From a virus, in the IMG/VR virus record IMGVR_UViG_3300042519_001676, positions 20,295 through 84,294 of that record: a stretch of 64,000 bases of DNA; one strand, written 5' to 3'. Position 1 is the stretch's first letter. The number at the start of each line of letters is the position of its first letter. Below, in pieces: positions 52,001 through 62,700 of the stretch. The notes under the pieces were generated by a model. That model made no database searches, was not told the origin of the DNA, and saw only the letters and a program-made list of their open reading frames with translations. The position numbers were made by a program, and so were the translations under genes.

Positions 52001-55000
52001 ATAAATTATATGCAGCTAATCTAGCAGATGCCGTTGATGCAGATAATGCGTTAGGAACAATCTTATCAGTAATTCCATCTGTACCGTTATCTAAAATATC
52101 AACAATTACATTAAAGTTAGTTCCTACCACAGCAGAAATCAAACTTGTAGAACTTGTAATAGTACTTACTACTTGAGTTACTGTGCTTTGATAGTTATAT
52201 GTTGAAGTAGTATTTGTTACTACTTTCTGTGCAAGTGATTTTAAGTACTTAACTGCATTAGTAGTAGTTGTCTGCTCGCCCGGTATAACAGTTAGACCTT
52301 GATTCCAGTATTGAATTCCGGCAAAAGTACTTTGACTTGTTCCGTTGAATAATAAATCTTGTGCTAAACTGTCAACAATTAATCCAGTGTCTCTACTACA
52401 CTTCACTGGGTCGTAACTAAATTTACTTGGCCAGATACTGTCCACAAATGCCACTGTTTCGTTTTGAATAAACAGTCTATTCTTATCAAGTAACTTCTTA
52501 GCGTTTAAAATATTTTGATTTGTGTCAACATATTGTCTCGGACGTTGGATAGCCGGACTAGAGTCAGCACCATTTATAATGATGTCAGCAATTATATCAA
52601 ATTTTTCGCCTAGACTAGGCACAGCGTCGATGCCACCTGTTAAGGATGCGTCAAATATCTGTTGATATTCTGATTGGTATGTTCCAGAGTCGTAAGTTTC
52701 GTTAATGTATGCAATTACTTCTTCCTGAATAAATGCTCTATTAGCGTTTAGTAATCGATAAGCATTGTACACATTAGGATCGACTGACTCAGTTAAACTA
52801 ATTGGAACTTTAATTTCGGCAACTGATGGTCCACTGTTGATAATATTAGTAATATGGTCAATTAAAGTCTCAACCACAAGAACTTCGGTATCGGTAGCTG
52901 CATCTAAATTAGTAACTTGATCAAGGTACGTTTGGTATGTTGAAGTGGTAACACCTTTAAGAACAAACGGCATTAACTGCTTGATATAATTATAAGCCGC
53001 AGTAGTCTGAGGAATTTCTCCTTCAATGGCTGTGCTAGATGCATTGTATCCGTAATAATAAACACCGCTTTGAATTGCCTGCCTATTGCTTGCCTGATTT
53101 CCATTAGGATGTATTAAATCAAATGCAACACTGTCAACCATATAGCCAACATCTCTGTAGCATTTTACAGAATCATATGTAAATCCCGGAGCTTTTGTAT
53201 ATTCTACAAACGCAACTGCTTCTGTTTGAATATATGATCTGTTTGCAACTAACAGTGAGTACGCATTAACTATGTTTGTTGCAGTAGATTGATCTCCGTT
53301 TGGCACAATTCTATCACTTACTCCTGCAATTCCATCTATAATAATATCAATAATAACTTCAAAATCGTCAGATACAATACCAGCTTCAACTGCGGTTGCA
53401 AAATCTCCTACAACATTTTGAGAAACAGTACTTTGGTATCTTGTTCCTGTTGTAATTCCTTGTACAATTTCTCGTGTAAGTTCCTGCACGTATCGAATTG
53501 CATTTGTGGTTGTGGTAATTTCGTCTGTAATTTCGTTAATGTAGTTTTCTTGATTCCAATATTGTAATCCTGCAAAATTACTTTGACTTAATTCAGGTGT
53601 TGGGTATAACAAGTCAAGTGCTAGTGCATCTACAATTAGTCCAGTATCTCGTTTACATTTGGCCTGATTATAAACTAGACCAGTAATTTCTTCGTTTTGT
53701 ATTATTTTCAATGCTAGTTTTTTAGCATAGCTGATTGCTAAACTAGTAGTAGTTTCTTGTCCAGGAACCAACGTCACTTCTGTAGTAACAGTTGACGACA
53801 GACTAGTATCAATAGAACTAGACAGTACTGTATAATAGGCATTGCCGCAGAAATACAAATTAAAATAGTTAGCATTAGCTAAGTCAGTATAACCTGTTAA
53901 GATAGGTGTGTCTAATGTTATAGAACGATAATTAACGTCAACTACCTGTGTTCCGGTAGTAATGTACGGCTGTCCAGTAACTGGATGTGTTTCCATTCCT
54001 AGTACATCTCGAACATACAAAGTATGACCAACTGCAATACTAGTAACATCGATGTCGTTAATAGTATAACTACCAGTTGTGATAGTAGAGGTGTTGGAAG
54101 TAACCGCTAGATATCCCGGATATCCTGCTTCGTTAACATACGGAACACGATTACCTTCATAATTTATATATGTGTCAGGTGGAACAACTTCCATAACCTG
54201 ACCAATGTGAGGACGATCGCGGTCATTAGGAATGAATACTTCCATTATCTGTTTTTGAGGCCAGTAACCTAAAGGATAGTATTCACCGTTTGGTACGTTG
54301 GTAGGGTATGCAGGGTTTCTAATAAATCCCTGGAAGGCCAGTTTTCCTAATCCCTTTGCAGTTAAACAAGTGTCGCCGAAGTTGGCGTTAGAGTTAGTAA
54401 TAGAAGCAATGCCTCCGTTCTCAACAATAACAGCCTGACTACACATAATCGTAAACACAGATACAAGCTGTGCGTATCCGTTGTTAATAATATGAATGCC
54501 GATGCCGCCTTGATTCAACTGTGTAAACGCATCAAAAACAAACGACTGAATAGGCGAACGTAAGCTAGGAGCATTACCGTCAACAAGGGCACCGCCTCCA
54601 GATCCTTCTGGGTTTAATCGACGGTCAACATATTTGTCGCCGTCGTCAGCGGTCCATATTGCAGGAATGTCTGCATCTAAGTAAGGATAGGTTGTGGTAT
54701 ATCCAAAATATACAGTTGCATTATCGCTTGGACTTACTGTAGAAGTACTAAGAGTGATAACATAGGTGTTGGTAGTCAACTGTGTTATTTCAGTAACAGT
54801 ACTTGCAACGTTTACGTTATTTGGACTTAGCCCGGTTGGATAAATCAATCCTAGTAAATCTGCTGTAGGTGTGTCTGGTGCTGCTGCTTCTCCATCTACA
54901 ATAATATTTTTAATCAAATCATAACTTGATGCAGCTCTAGTATAGACTACTTGTCCTTTATCAAGGTTTAAATTAATAACTTGATTTGATAATGTACTGT

Positions 55001-56315
55001 AAATATTTGTTACTGTGGTATTAGTAATAACTTCTAGAGAAATTTCTTTCAAATAGTTAATTGCGTCAACTGTTTGAGTAACTTCGTTTGCTATTAACGA
55101 ACTATTTCCACTCCAGTATGCAAGTCCGGCCTCAATACTACGTTTATTACCACCTAATCTTGCATCTCCTGCTACAGCATCAACAATGTAACCCACATCA
55201 CGATAGCATTTTGCTTGGTCGTATACTAAGTCTGGAAAAGTAGCTTCTACATATGCAACAGTTTGACTTTGTAAGAAAGTTCTATTTTGTTTTAAAAGTA
55301 CCTGTGCATTTCTATAACCTTCGTTTGCTGCATCATTTAATGCCATGCCTACAGCAATAGTTCCTGTATATAAAGTAACTGTAATTTGATTTTGATCAGC
55401 AATCCATGTACTAGTTCCTGCCGCTAATGGAATTTGAACTGTTTGGTTTGGCACCATCATTGTGCCATCTTTTAACCAAGGACCTGATTGATTAGTACAG
55501 TTCTGAATGTACGGAGAATAATAAATGTCAATCGGATTTTCTAAGTTAGGAGGAAATGCACAGCAATATGCACCAGTGGTATATGTGCCAGCACCGCCCG
55601 GTGCATATCTTTCGACTGCACCTCTACGTAGGTTACGCATCTGCATCTGTGCAATATAAACACCAGAGTTAACATGGAATAAGTCTAAGTCTTTGTTTAA
55701 AGGTTCAACGAATGTTGTACGTAAGTCGTTTCCAACCACGGATGTATACGGCTTCAACGGAATAGGATTATCTTCAAAGTATGTACCTGCCATAACTTTA
55801 ATAGCAGTACCCGATTGATAGAACGGGCTTCTTACAACTCCACTAATAGTACGGCAAGCACGGGTTGAGTCCATTGATGTCCCGTCGTTTTCGTCGTTAC
55901 CGTCAGGAGTTACATACAATGTATTACTGACCAGCGGTGCAGTTCCTTGGGGGATTCCTCTAACTGTAAAGTCACCATCTATAATTGCGTCTTGTTCAAC
56001 ACTAAAATTTCCGGCAACTCTAGCAGATTGATACGGAGTTAGAACAATGTCGCCATTATTGACCGATCCGTTGATTTCGATGTCAACCCCTGCCTGTGTG
56101 CCGGATATTACTTGTTCATCAAATTCTAATTTGCCAAGTGTATTGGTAAAAGTTACTCTGCCACTTTCATCTGTTTGTAAAGTAAAACCAGTATTTGCTT
56201 CAGGTGCGAGACCCAAAGCAGGTTGTGCTTGCTGAAGATTTAAATATTCGAATCTATTTTCTTTTAAATCTTCCGGACGCGATACGGGTTTTCGATTACT
56301 TAATAAACGTGGCAT
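49002..56315 (-). CDS. Giant KC-RD repeat fibre A (2,437 aa)
   Basis: A 2,437-residue fibre. Residues 1-330 hold an attachment part (YLNLQQAQPALGLAPEANTG, echoed at the start of the 581-residue gene) and a beta-helix start (YVTPDGNDENDGTSMD ... VMAGTYFEDNPIPLKPY). Ten copies of a roughly 110-160-residue module follow, marked by YDxxKCxRDxG[YL]xVDS, interrupted near residues 550-870 by a conserved beta domain (SFVFDAFTQLNQGGIGIHI ... GYAQLVSVFTIMC). The end (NNGKVFFTSTDQNGDFRIGP ... SGRTFQKSLYAEMTPF) is nearly the same as in fibre B. No chaperone is seen at the end. Confidence 0.8.
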   Translation of the reverse strand: MPRLLSNRKPVSRPEDLKENRFEYLNLQQAQPALGLAPEANTGFTLQTDESGRVTFTNTLGKLEFDEQVISGTQAGVDIEINGSVNNGDIVLTPYQSARVAGNFSVEQDAIIDGDFTVRGIPQGTAPLVSNTLYVTPDGNDENDGTSMDSTRACRTISGVVRSPFYQSGTAIKVMAGTYFEDNPIPLKPYTSVVGNDLRTTFVEPLNKDLDLFHVNSGVYIAQMQMRNLRRGAVERYAPGGAGTYTTGAYCCAFPPNLENPIDIYYSPYIQNCTNQSGPWLKDGTMMVPNQTVQIPLAAGTSTWIADQNQITVTLYTGTIAVGMALNDAANEGYRNAQVLLKQNRTFLQSQTVAYVEATFPDLVYDQAKCYRDVGYIVDAVAGDARLGGNKRSIEAGLAYWSGNSSLIANEVTQTVDAINYLKEISLEVITNTTVTNIYSTLSNQVINLNLDKGQVVYTRAASSYDLIKNIIVDGEAAAPDTPTADLLGLIYPTGLSPNNVNVASTVTEITQLTTNTYVITLSTSTVSPSDNATVYFGYTTTYPYLDADIPAIWTADDGDKYVDRRLNPEGSGGGALVDGNAPSLRSPIQSFVFDAFTQLNQGGIGIHIINNGYAQLVSVFTIMCSQAVIVENGGIASITNSNANFGDTCLTAKGLGKLAFQGFIRNPAYPTNVPNGEYYPLGYWPQKQIMEVFIPNDRDRPHIGQVMEVVPPDTYINYEGNRVPYVNEAGYPGYLAVTSNTSTITTGSYTINDIDVTSIAVGHTLYVRDVLGMETHPVTGQPYITTGTQVVDVNYRSITLDTPILTGYTDLANANYFNLYFCGNAYYTVLSSSIDTSLSSTVTTEVTLVPGQETTTSLAISYAKKLALKIIQNEEITGLVYNQAKCKRDTGLIVDALALDLLYPTPELSQSNFAGLQYWNQENYINEITDEITTTTNAIRYVQELTREIVQGITTGTRYQSTVSQNVVGDFATAVEAGIVSDDFEVIIDIIIDGIAGVSDRIVPNGDQSTATNIVNAYSLLVANRSYIQTEAVAFVEYTKAPGFTYDSVKCYRDVGYMVDSVAFDLIHPNGNQASNRQAIQSGVYYYGYNASSTAIEGEIPQTTAAYNYIKQLMPFVLKGVTTSTYQTYLDQVTNLDAATDTEVLVVETLIDHITNIINSGPSVAEIKVPISLTESVDPNVYNAYRLLNANRAFIQEEVIAYINETYDSGTYQSEYQQIFDASLTGGIDAVPSLGEKFDIIADIIINGADSSPAIQRPRQYVDTNQNILNAKKLLDKNRLFIQNETVAFVDSIWPSKFSYDPVKCSRDTGLIVDSLAQDLLFNGTSQSTFAGIQYWNQGLTVIPGEQTTTTNAVKYLKSLAQKVVTNTTSTYNYQSTVTQVVSTITSSTSLISAVVGTNFNVIVDILDNGTDGITDKIVPNALSASTASARLAAYNLLQQNRNYLQHETVAWVEANANFVYDSVKCARDTGLIVDSIALDLLYPTATDSQSNFAGLQYWNQSNYVGSIAEEITTTTNAIIHVSSIAQKVVVGDLSGTRYQSTVTQTTSTASGGILDAVAVGTDFGVILNILSTGTAGVTDIIVPNGRRSITTATVNAYNLLIANKPYLVAEAIAYVEDTKTAEFEYDQTKCARDVGYMVDSVAFDLLHGGNKQAVQSGVLYYGYDSTSTAVPNEIPQTTAAYNRIKEILPSILTGVTITPSLGNSTIQVTYMLPSSTAQITAAQAKVDKITNIINNGPAAASELFPISLTPSTDTNADRAYDLLVANREFIKDEIIAYIDSTFTGFVYDKDKCFRDVGYMIDSVSFDVLYGGNKQSVQSGVYYYGYLEDSTAIPNEIPQTTSAYNFIEQIVSDIVTGTLIAEPQQSTVVQVVSTLTGTTVEADLIKSNVNLINNIIEYGPDEVLAKEPIALTRSTSTSVINAANLLNANRDFIRAETIAFINNEYNTGFLYDKTKCRRDTGLIVDSIAFDLLYEGTTESTFAGLQYWNQDTYVGTIRGEITTTTNAIRYLKQVVGDIVLNNTVVATTGNNTVQVTNLPSSTEGIAGVLTGNVDVILNILSNGTGGVTDIIVPNGVVQTSTDIVTAIDLLEANANFIKDEVIARIDLDNTEFEYDRTKCRRDIGYIVDSIGFDLQHGGNRQSVTSGVYYYGFNAADTAIDDQIPQTTAAYNYIRELVDKIIQGTAIPVTYQKKVPQVLSSAVGTPAEVSLVQAKIDNITNIIENGPGVAPTQEPISAVASTSTAVVNSFSILLANRAFVQAEVVAYIDAVFTDATNYDRAKCFRDTGAIVDAVGYDLIYGGNYNSVNTGNGYFLRKGQYHLVRLEQNVTDPTLFIDGASVRFYQQSYISASGYLFEYVGAGTQYGALPQVGTADPQQSKEVVQLNNGKVFFTSTDQNGDFRIGPTLVISQSTGVLSGRTFQKSLYAEMTPFILVVGA
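49430..55240 (-). repeat. Ten KC-RD modules of fibre A, two alternating subtypes
   Basis: Each module has an invariant K-C-x-R-D. Subtype 1 reads RDVGYMVDSVAFDLLHGGN then YYYGYN and EIPQTTAAYN. Subtype 2 reads RDTGLIVDSIALDLLY then STFAGLQYWNQ and TTTNAI. They are interleaved along the protein. Confidence 0.8.
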
Positions 56316-56335
56316 TGCTTTCTCTTTAAAATATT

Positions 56336-56722
56336 TTAGTTGTTAGCTGTTTCGAGAATACTCAATACTAACTTCATAGTGCCGTTAGCATCTGTGAACG
56401 CTCGAATACTATCTTGTGCTTCTAAAATCATTTTACCAGTGATCAAACTTGCTGAATCGTTTGGCGGTACTTCAAAGTTCTGAACTAGTTCTGTAGTAAT
56501 GTTAGGTTCTTGTGAGTTGTTGCCCTGTGCATCTGGCAGCACTCTAAAACGTCTGTGATGACTGAATGTAATAGTGTGCGATGCAGTAGGGTCAACGTTT
56601 GCAACCTGAGCCATTAGTACAATTGAAGTAACACCAATAGGTGCAACATATACTGTCGCTGTTGAATTTGTATCTAATACTTTTGTTTTTGTTTTAAACG
56701 TGTTTAATGGAATTAATGCCAT
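56336..56722 (-). CDS. Small virion protein between the two giant fibres (128 aa)
   Basis: A 128-residue beta-rich protein, MALIPLNTFKTKTKVLDTNS at the start, with VYVAPIGVTSIVLMAQVANVD, SHTITFSHHRRFRVL and a closing MKLVLSILETANN. It reads like a compact beta-sandwich collar or decoration protein. AGGAG lies 6 bases before the ATG. The gaps of 20 and 11 bases to the giant fibres imply co-transcription. Family not recognised. Confidence 0.65.
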   Translation of the reverse strand: MALIPLNTFKTKTKVLDTNSTATVYVAPIGVTSIVLMAQVANVDPTASHTITFSHHRRFRVLPDAQGNNSQEPNITTELVQNFEVPPNDSASLITGKMILEAQDSIRAFTDANGTMKLVLSILETANN

Positions 56723-56733
56723 ATATTTCTCCT

Positions 56734-59700
56734 TTATTCTCCGCCCGTCTCAACTGCTAAGATGAAGGGCGTCATCTGAGCGAATAAACTCTTTTCAAAT
56801 GTTCTTCCTGATAATACACCAGTTGCCTGACTAATTACCAACGTTGGTCCAATTCGGAAATCTCCGTTCTGATCCGTTGAAGTAAAGAACACCTTACCAT
56901 TATTTAACTGAACTACTTCTTTGCTCTGTACAGGATCAACACGACCTACTTGAGGTAATGCACCGTACTGTGTGCCGGCACCGCAGTATTCAAACAAATA
57001 ACCAGATGCACTTTGATAACTTCTTTGATAGAAATTAACAGTACTACCGTCAATATATAACAACGGGTTCCTCACGTTGTCTTCAATTGTAACTATATGA
57101 TAAGTTCCGTCTCTTGTGTAATATGTTTTAGCTGCTTCAACTGCACGGAAGTTTCCGCCAGTTGCTAAATCAGCAACTATTGCATCAATCATCAAACCAA
57201 CGTCTCTTCGACATTTTTGTCTGTTGTATTCAAAGCCACCAAACTCATTTGCAATGTATGCAATGACTTCTGCTTTGATAAAATCTTTGTTTGCATTTAA
57301 TAATGCAAATGCTCGTGCTACCGCCTGACTAGTATCCATTACTAAACCAATTGCTTTTCTTTCTTCTGCAACAGACGGACCATTAGATAAAATATTAGTA
57401 ATAACATCAATCTTAGATTGTAATGTAACGGCCTCTGCATCAGTTGCAGGCAATAGATTAGTAATCTGTGCTATTGCATTTTGATACTTAGGACTAATCG
57501 GAGTTCCGGTTATAATATCTCCTACTAGTCCTTTGATAAAGTTATATGCCGCAGTAGTCTGAGGAATCTCTCCTACAATAGTAGAACTAGTTGCATCAAA
57601 GTTATAGTAATATACCCCAGCCATTATACTCTGTCTGTTACCACCGTGTACTAGGTCAATAGAAACGCTGTCAATAATGTAGCCAACATCACGAGAGCAT
57701 TTGGCTTGATCGTATGTAAATCCAGGATGGTTAGCAGTGATCCAACTAATTACCTGAGCCTGTATAGTTGACTTGCTAGCCTGTAGAGAATCAAATGATG
57801 CTAACGCACCGGCGTCTGTTGTTTTGTATCCGTTAGCTACAATAATATCTGATACGCCAACTGTTCCATTCTCTAAAATTTCTAGTATTTCGTCAAATCG
57901 TTGTCCAACTACTACTCCACCACTACCTGCTGCCGACACTGCTAGACCTTTTGCATATTCAATCGCAGCAGTAGTTGTGGTAATTTGGCCGCCAATGCCG
58001 TCAACGTAATTAGTTTGACTCCAGTATTGTAAGCCTGCAAATGTACTCTGTGAAGTATCGTCATACAACATGTCCATAGCAATACTGTCAATAATTAATC
58101 CAGTATCTCTCCTACACTTATTCTCATCGTATGTGAATCCGCCAAATATATCATCAGTGTATCCAACTACTTCGTTCTGAATAAAAATTTTATTTAATTT
58201 TAGTAATTCAATTGCACTTTCATAATAATCTGCTCTAGTGCCAGTTGATTGTACAGCCGGTGCAACTTGTGGGCCAGATAAAATTACATTGGTGATAATA
58301 TTAAGACGATCTCTAATGAAAGAAATAGTATTTTCACCACCTTGATAACTTGTATTAATATTTTGACTAACCGTAGTAGTATATGTTCCAGTGAATGCTA
58401 CATTGGAAACTACTGCACTTGCTAATTTCTTTAAGTGATTAATAGCATCAATAGTTTCTGTTTCTTGTCCAAGAATTTTACTTTGTCCTGTTGGGTACGG
58501 GCTTTCTGCTACTACACTGGTCAACACATTATAATATGCATTTCCACAGCAATAGATATTGAAGTAGAAACCGTTTCCGTATTCTCCGCCGCCCGTTTCA
58601 ATGGGATTACTTAAAGTAATAGATTGATAGTTTACTTCTACAATTGTTGTACCAGTAGAAAGATATCTAGTACCTTCTCCGTTGTCAGGTGCTTCGTAAC
58701 CAAATTGATCTTTAATAAAAACTTCTTGCCCTACGCTTGCACCAGTGACGTCAATTCCAGAAATAGTGTAGCTGCCAGTTGTTATCGAGCTAGTGTTAAT
58801 AATTGCTGTTAAGAATCCAGGATAGCCTTGTTCATTTCTGTATGGCACTACCTCGCCGTCATAGTTTACATACTGATCCGGGGGCTCTACCTCCATTACT
58901 AAACTAATGTGTGGCCTGTTGAGTGGGTCTGGAACAAATACACCAACTTGCTGTCGGTATGGGAAGAACCCCTGCGGATAATATTCGTTTGGTTCAAATT
59001 CGTTCGTCAGCTCATTGTAAGCAATGTTTGCTGGGTTATAGATTGTACCGCCAAACTTTCTTTTGCCGTAACCTGTTGATAATAAACATAAATCGCCAAA
59101 GTTATTGTTAGAGTTAGTAATAGAAGCAATGCCTCCACTAGCAGTTTCGACAGCAACATTACAGAAAATTGTAAACACAGAAACTAACTGTGCATAACCT
59201 TCGTTAATAATGTGAATGCCGCGGCCGCCTTGTGTAATTTGCGTAAACGCATCAAACACAAACGACTGAATCGGACTTCTACGGCTTGGAGCATTTCCGT
59301 CAACTAGAGCTCCGCCACCCGAACCGTTTGGATCAATACGACGATCTGCATAACCGTTTTCACTCCACTCGCCTGGCATATTTTTATCTTCAACTGGGTA
59401 TACTGATGTATATCCAATATAGATAGTGTCGTTTACGGCTGCACTAACTGTAGAAGTGCTTAGATTAATAATGAATTGTGTTAGGGTACTATTTGTACTA
59501 AACGGAGCATAAGCCGGGCCGTTGTTAATAATAGTAGTAATAGCATTAAAATTACTGTCAACTAGATCTCTTGCAACATCGCCGCTTGGTAACTGACTAT
59601 TGATAATCTGAGAAACTACCGCTGTCATTGTGGTAGAACTTGTTCCAGGAATAATTGTTTCCATCGATTCTTGATAGAAAGATGTAACTGGATTGTTAGC

Positions 59701-62700
59701 AATAACGTCAAGTGCAATGCTCTTGATATATTGAATTGCACCGGCAGTTTCTTTTAATTGTCCTTCAATTACACTAACAGCACCGTCCCAATACGATAGT
59801 CCTGCTTCAAGAGAGTTCACATTTGACCTACGAATAATATCATTTGCAATTGCATCAACAATTAATCCAACATCTCTAAAACATTTTTCTTCGTTGTAAT
59901 TAAATTCGTAGGGTTGGATAAATGTCTTGTTTACAAACTCAACAGTTTCAGCAACGATAAAAGCTCTGTTGTCTTTTAATATCTGGTATGCACGAGCAAT
60001 ATTAGTTGAAGTACTAGCTGCCAATGTGATAGGCACTTGGACCGGAGCTTCGCTTGGTCCTTTCTTAATTATTCTTTTAATTAAGTTTATATTTTCAGTA
60101 ATTGCTTTGGCTTCATTAATACTTGCACCCAAGTAGTCAAAATTTTGTTCAACTTCAGTTTGATAAACTTTTGTAGCTGGAATACGTTGAACTACCTTCT
60201 CAATCAATGTGCCCATAAATTTATATGCTGCCATTGTTTGTGGAACTTCGTTAACTAATACGGTACTAGTACTATTATATCCGTAGTAATATACACCAGC
60301 CTGAACGCTTTGTCTATTGCCACCACGTAACAAGTCCATAGCCACACTGTCAATTACATAAGTAACATCTCTTCGACATTTTGTTTGATCGTATGTAAAA
60401 CCTGGATTGTTTGTGTTTATCCATGCAATAACTTCGTCTGCAATAAAATCTTTATTTCCTATTAAATTATTAATTGCATTAGTTATGGAAGTACCTGTGT
60501 TAATATCACCGTTAGGCACTATTATGTCAGTTACTCCAATAGTCCCGTCAGTGATAATATCAATTACCGTATCAAATTTTAACCCTAAAATATCTGCGGT
60601 GGTAATATCAGTTCCTGTACTAATATATTGTGTTAACGTGCCCTGCGGAGAAATTGCAATTCCTTGAACAATATCTTTAGAAATGTCTCTTGCAAAAGTG
60701 AAGGCGTTAGTTGTAGTAGTTTCTTCACCTGGAATAACTGTATTAGTTTGATTCCAGTATTGTAGTCCTGCAAAAGTACTTTGACTAGATCCGCCATGTA
60801 CTAAATCTAAGACCAAGCCGTCCAAAATTAGTCCAGTATCTCGTCCACACTTTTCTTCATTATATTCAAAATCTAAGTTAGTAAAGGTAACATCGATATA
60901 GTTAACTACTTCGTGCTGTAAAAATGCTTTGTTAGCAACTAATAGATTGTAAGCAGCAACAATTCCAGGAATGGAACTGATACTTCCGTTGTTTACAATT
61001 GTTGGGACTAATAGTCCATCATTAATCAGTGCGTTAATTAACTCTATATTTCTAGTAGTAAGTTCTACAGCAGCGTTTGTACCTGTAACTAAGTTAGTCA
61101 CTTGAGTTACCGTAGTTTGATAGCCGTCGTTTATCTCTTGTTGGAGAATAACATCTCTTACTATCATGCCTAAATAATTAAATGCTGCAATTGTTTCATC
61201 TACTTCGTCAGCTATAGCAATACCGCCAAGGTAAGCACTTCCGGCAGCAACTGATTGTTCATTGCCACCGTACAACAAATCTGTAGCAATGGCATCAATA
61301 ATGTAGCCAGTATCTCTAAAACATTTTGCTCTGTCGTATTCAAAACTAGGAATTGGTTGTCCAACGTATGTGTTATTAACAAACGCTACTGTTTCAGCTT
61401 GTAAGAATCCTCTATTTGCATTTAACAATGCTGCGGCATTTTCATAACCGGTATTGTTTCTTATAATGTCAATTAATAAATCCATCAACATGACAATATT
61501 GTCTTCGGCAATATCACCGTCAACTAATTCTATGTCTACTACTTGATTAGCAATATTTCCTGCACTCTGTATAGTTGACAGATCTGCATTATTAACAATC
61601 CCTACCGCAAATGTTTTAATTCTTTCAAATGCTGCAATAGTTGGAATTGTTTCTTCGCCGAGAATTTGTACATTGCCAAGATAGTAAGAACGACCCGTGT
61701 CAACAATTTTTTCATTACCGCCAAGTACTGCATCGTTTATCAATGCATCTATAACATATCCTGCATCTCTTCGACATTTTGTTTGATCGTAAACCAGTTC
61801 TGGATAAGCAACATTAATATATGCAAGTACTTCTTCTTGCATATAAGATTTATTCAAAGTCAATAATTGTTTTGCGTTCCTAAAGCCGGGATCTGGGTTT
61901 TCAACTGACTCAATCGTAGCAATCGGTGCATCGTCTTCAATTAGAATGCCTGAGCCGTTCACTGCCATACCAATCTTAGGCATCTGTGCAGTTACTTCAG
62001 GTTGAATATTAATTGTAATTGTAGTAGTACTGGACGCATAGGTTGCAGTTGCTACTACTAACGGAATTTGAACAATCTGATTTGGCACAAACATTGTGCC
62101 ATCATATAGCCACGGACCTGACTGGTTAGTACAGTTTTGAATATACGGACTATGGAATAGATCAATAGGATTATCTAGTCGAGGAGGAAATGCAACACAA
62201 TATGCACCAGTGGTATATGTGCCAGCACCGCCTGGTTGATAGCGAGTAACTTCACCACGTCGCAGATTTAACATGGTCATACCTGTGATATAAACACCAG
62301 AGTTTACATGGAACAAGTCAACTGTTTTATTCAACGGCTCTACAAACACACCTCGCAAGCTATCGCCGTATACTGACGTATACGGTAATAATGGAATAGG
62401 ATTATCTTCTGCATAATAACCCGGTGCTATTTTAATAACTGTGCCTTGTTTAAAATAAGGACTGCGTGTAGCTCCAGTAATTGTGCGGCAAGCACGAGTT
62501 GCATCCATTGCACGGCCATCGTTGTCGTCGCTTCCGTTTTCGTTTACATACAAAATATTATTAACAACAGGTGCAGTACCCAAAGGACTGCCACCATACA
62601 CACGGATGTCTCCGTTAATCTGTACGCTCTTGTTTAAAGTTCTTTCTAACAACGGAATATCAGGAAAGAACTGTATGCTAGTAGCAGTTCCAGCAGTGTC

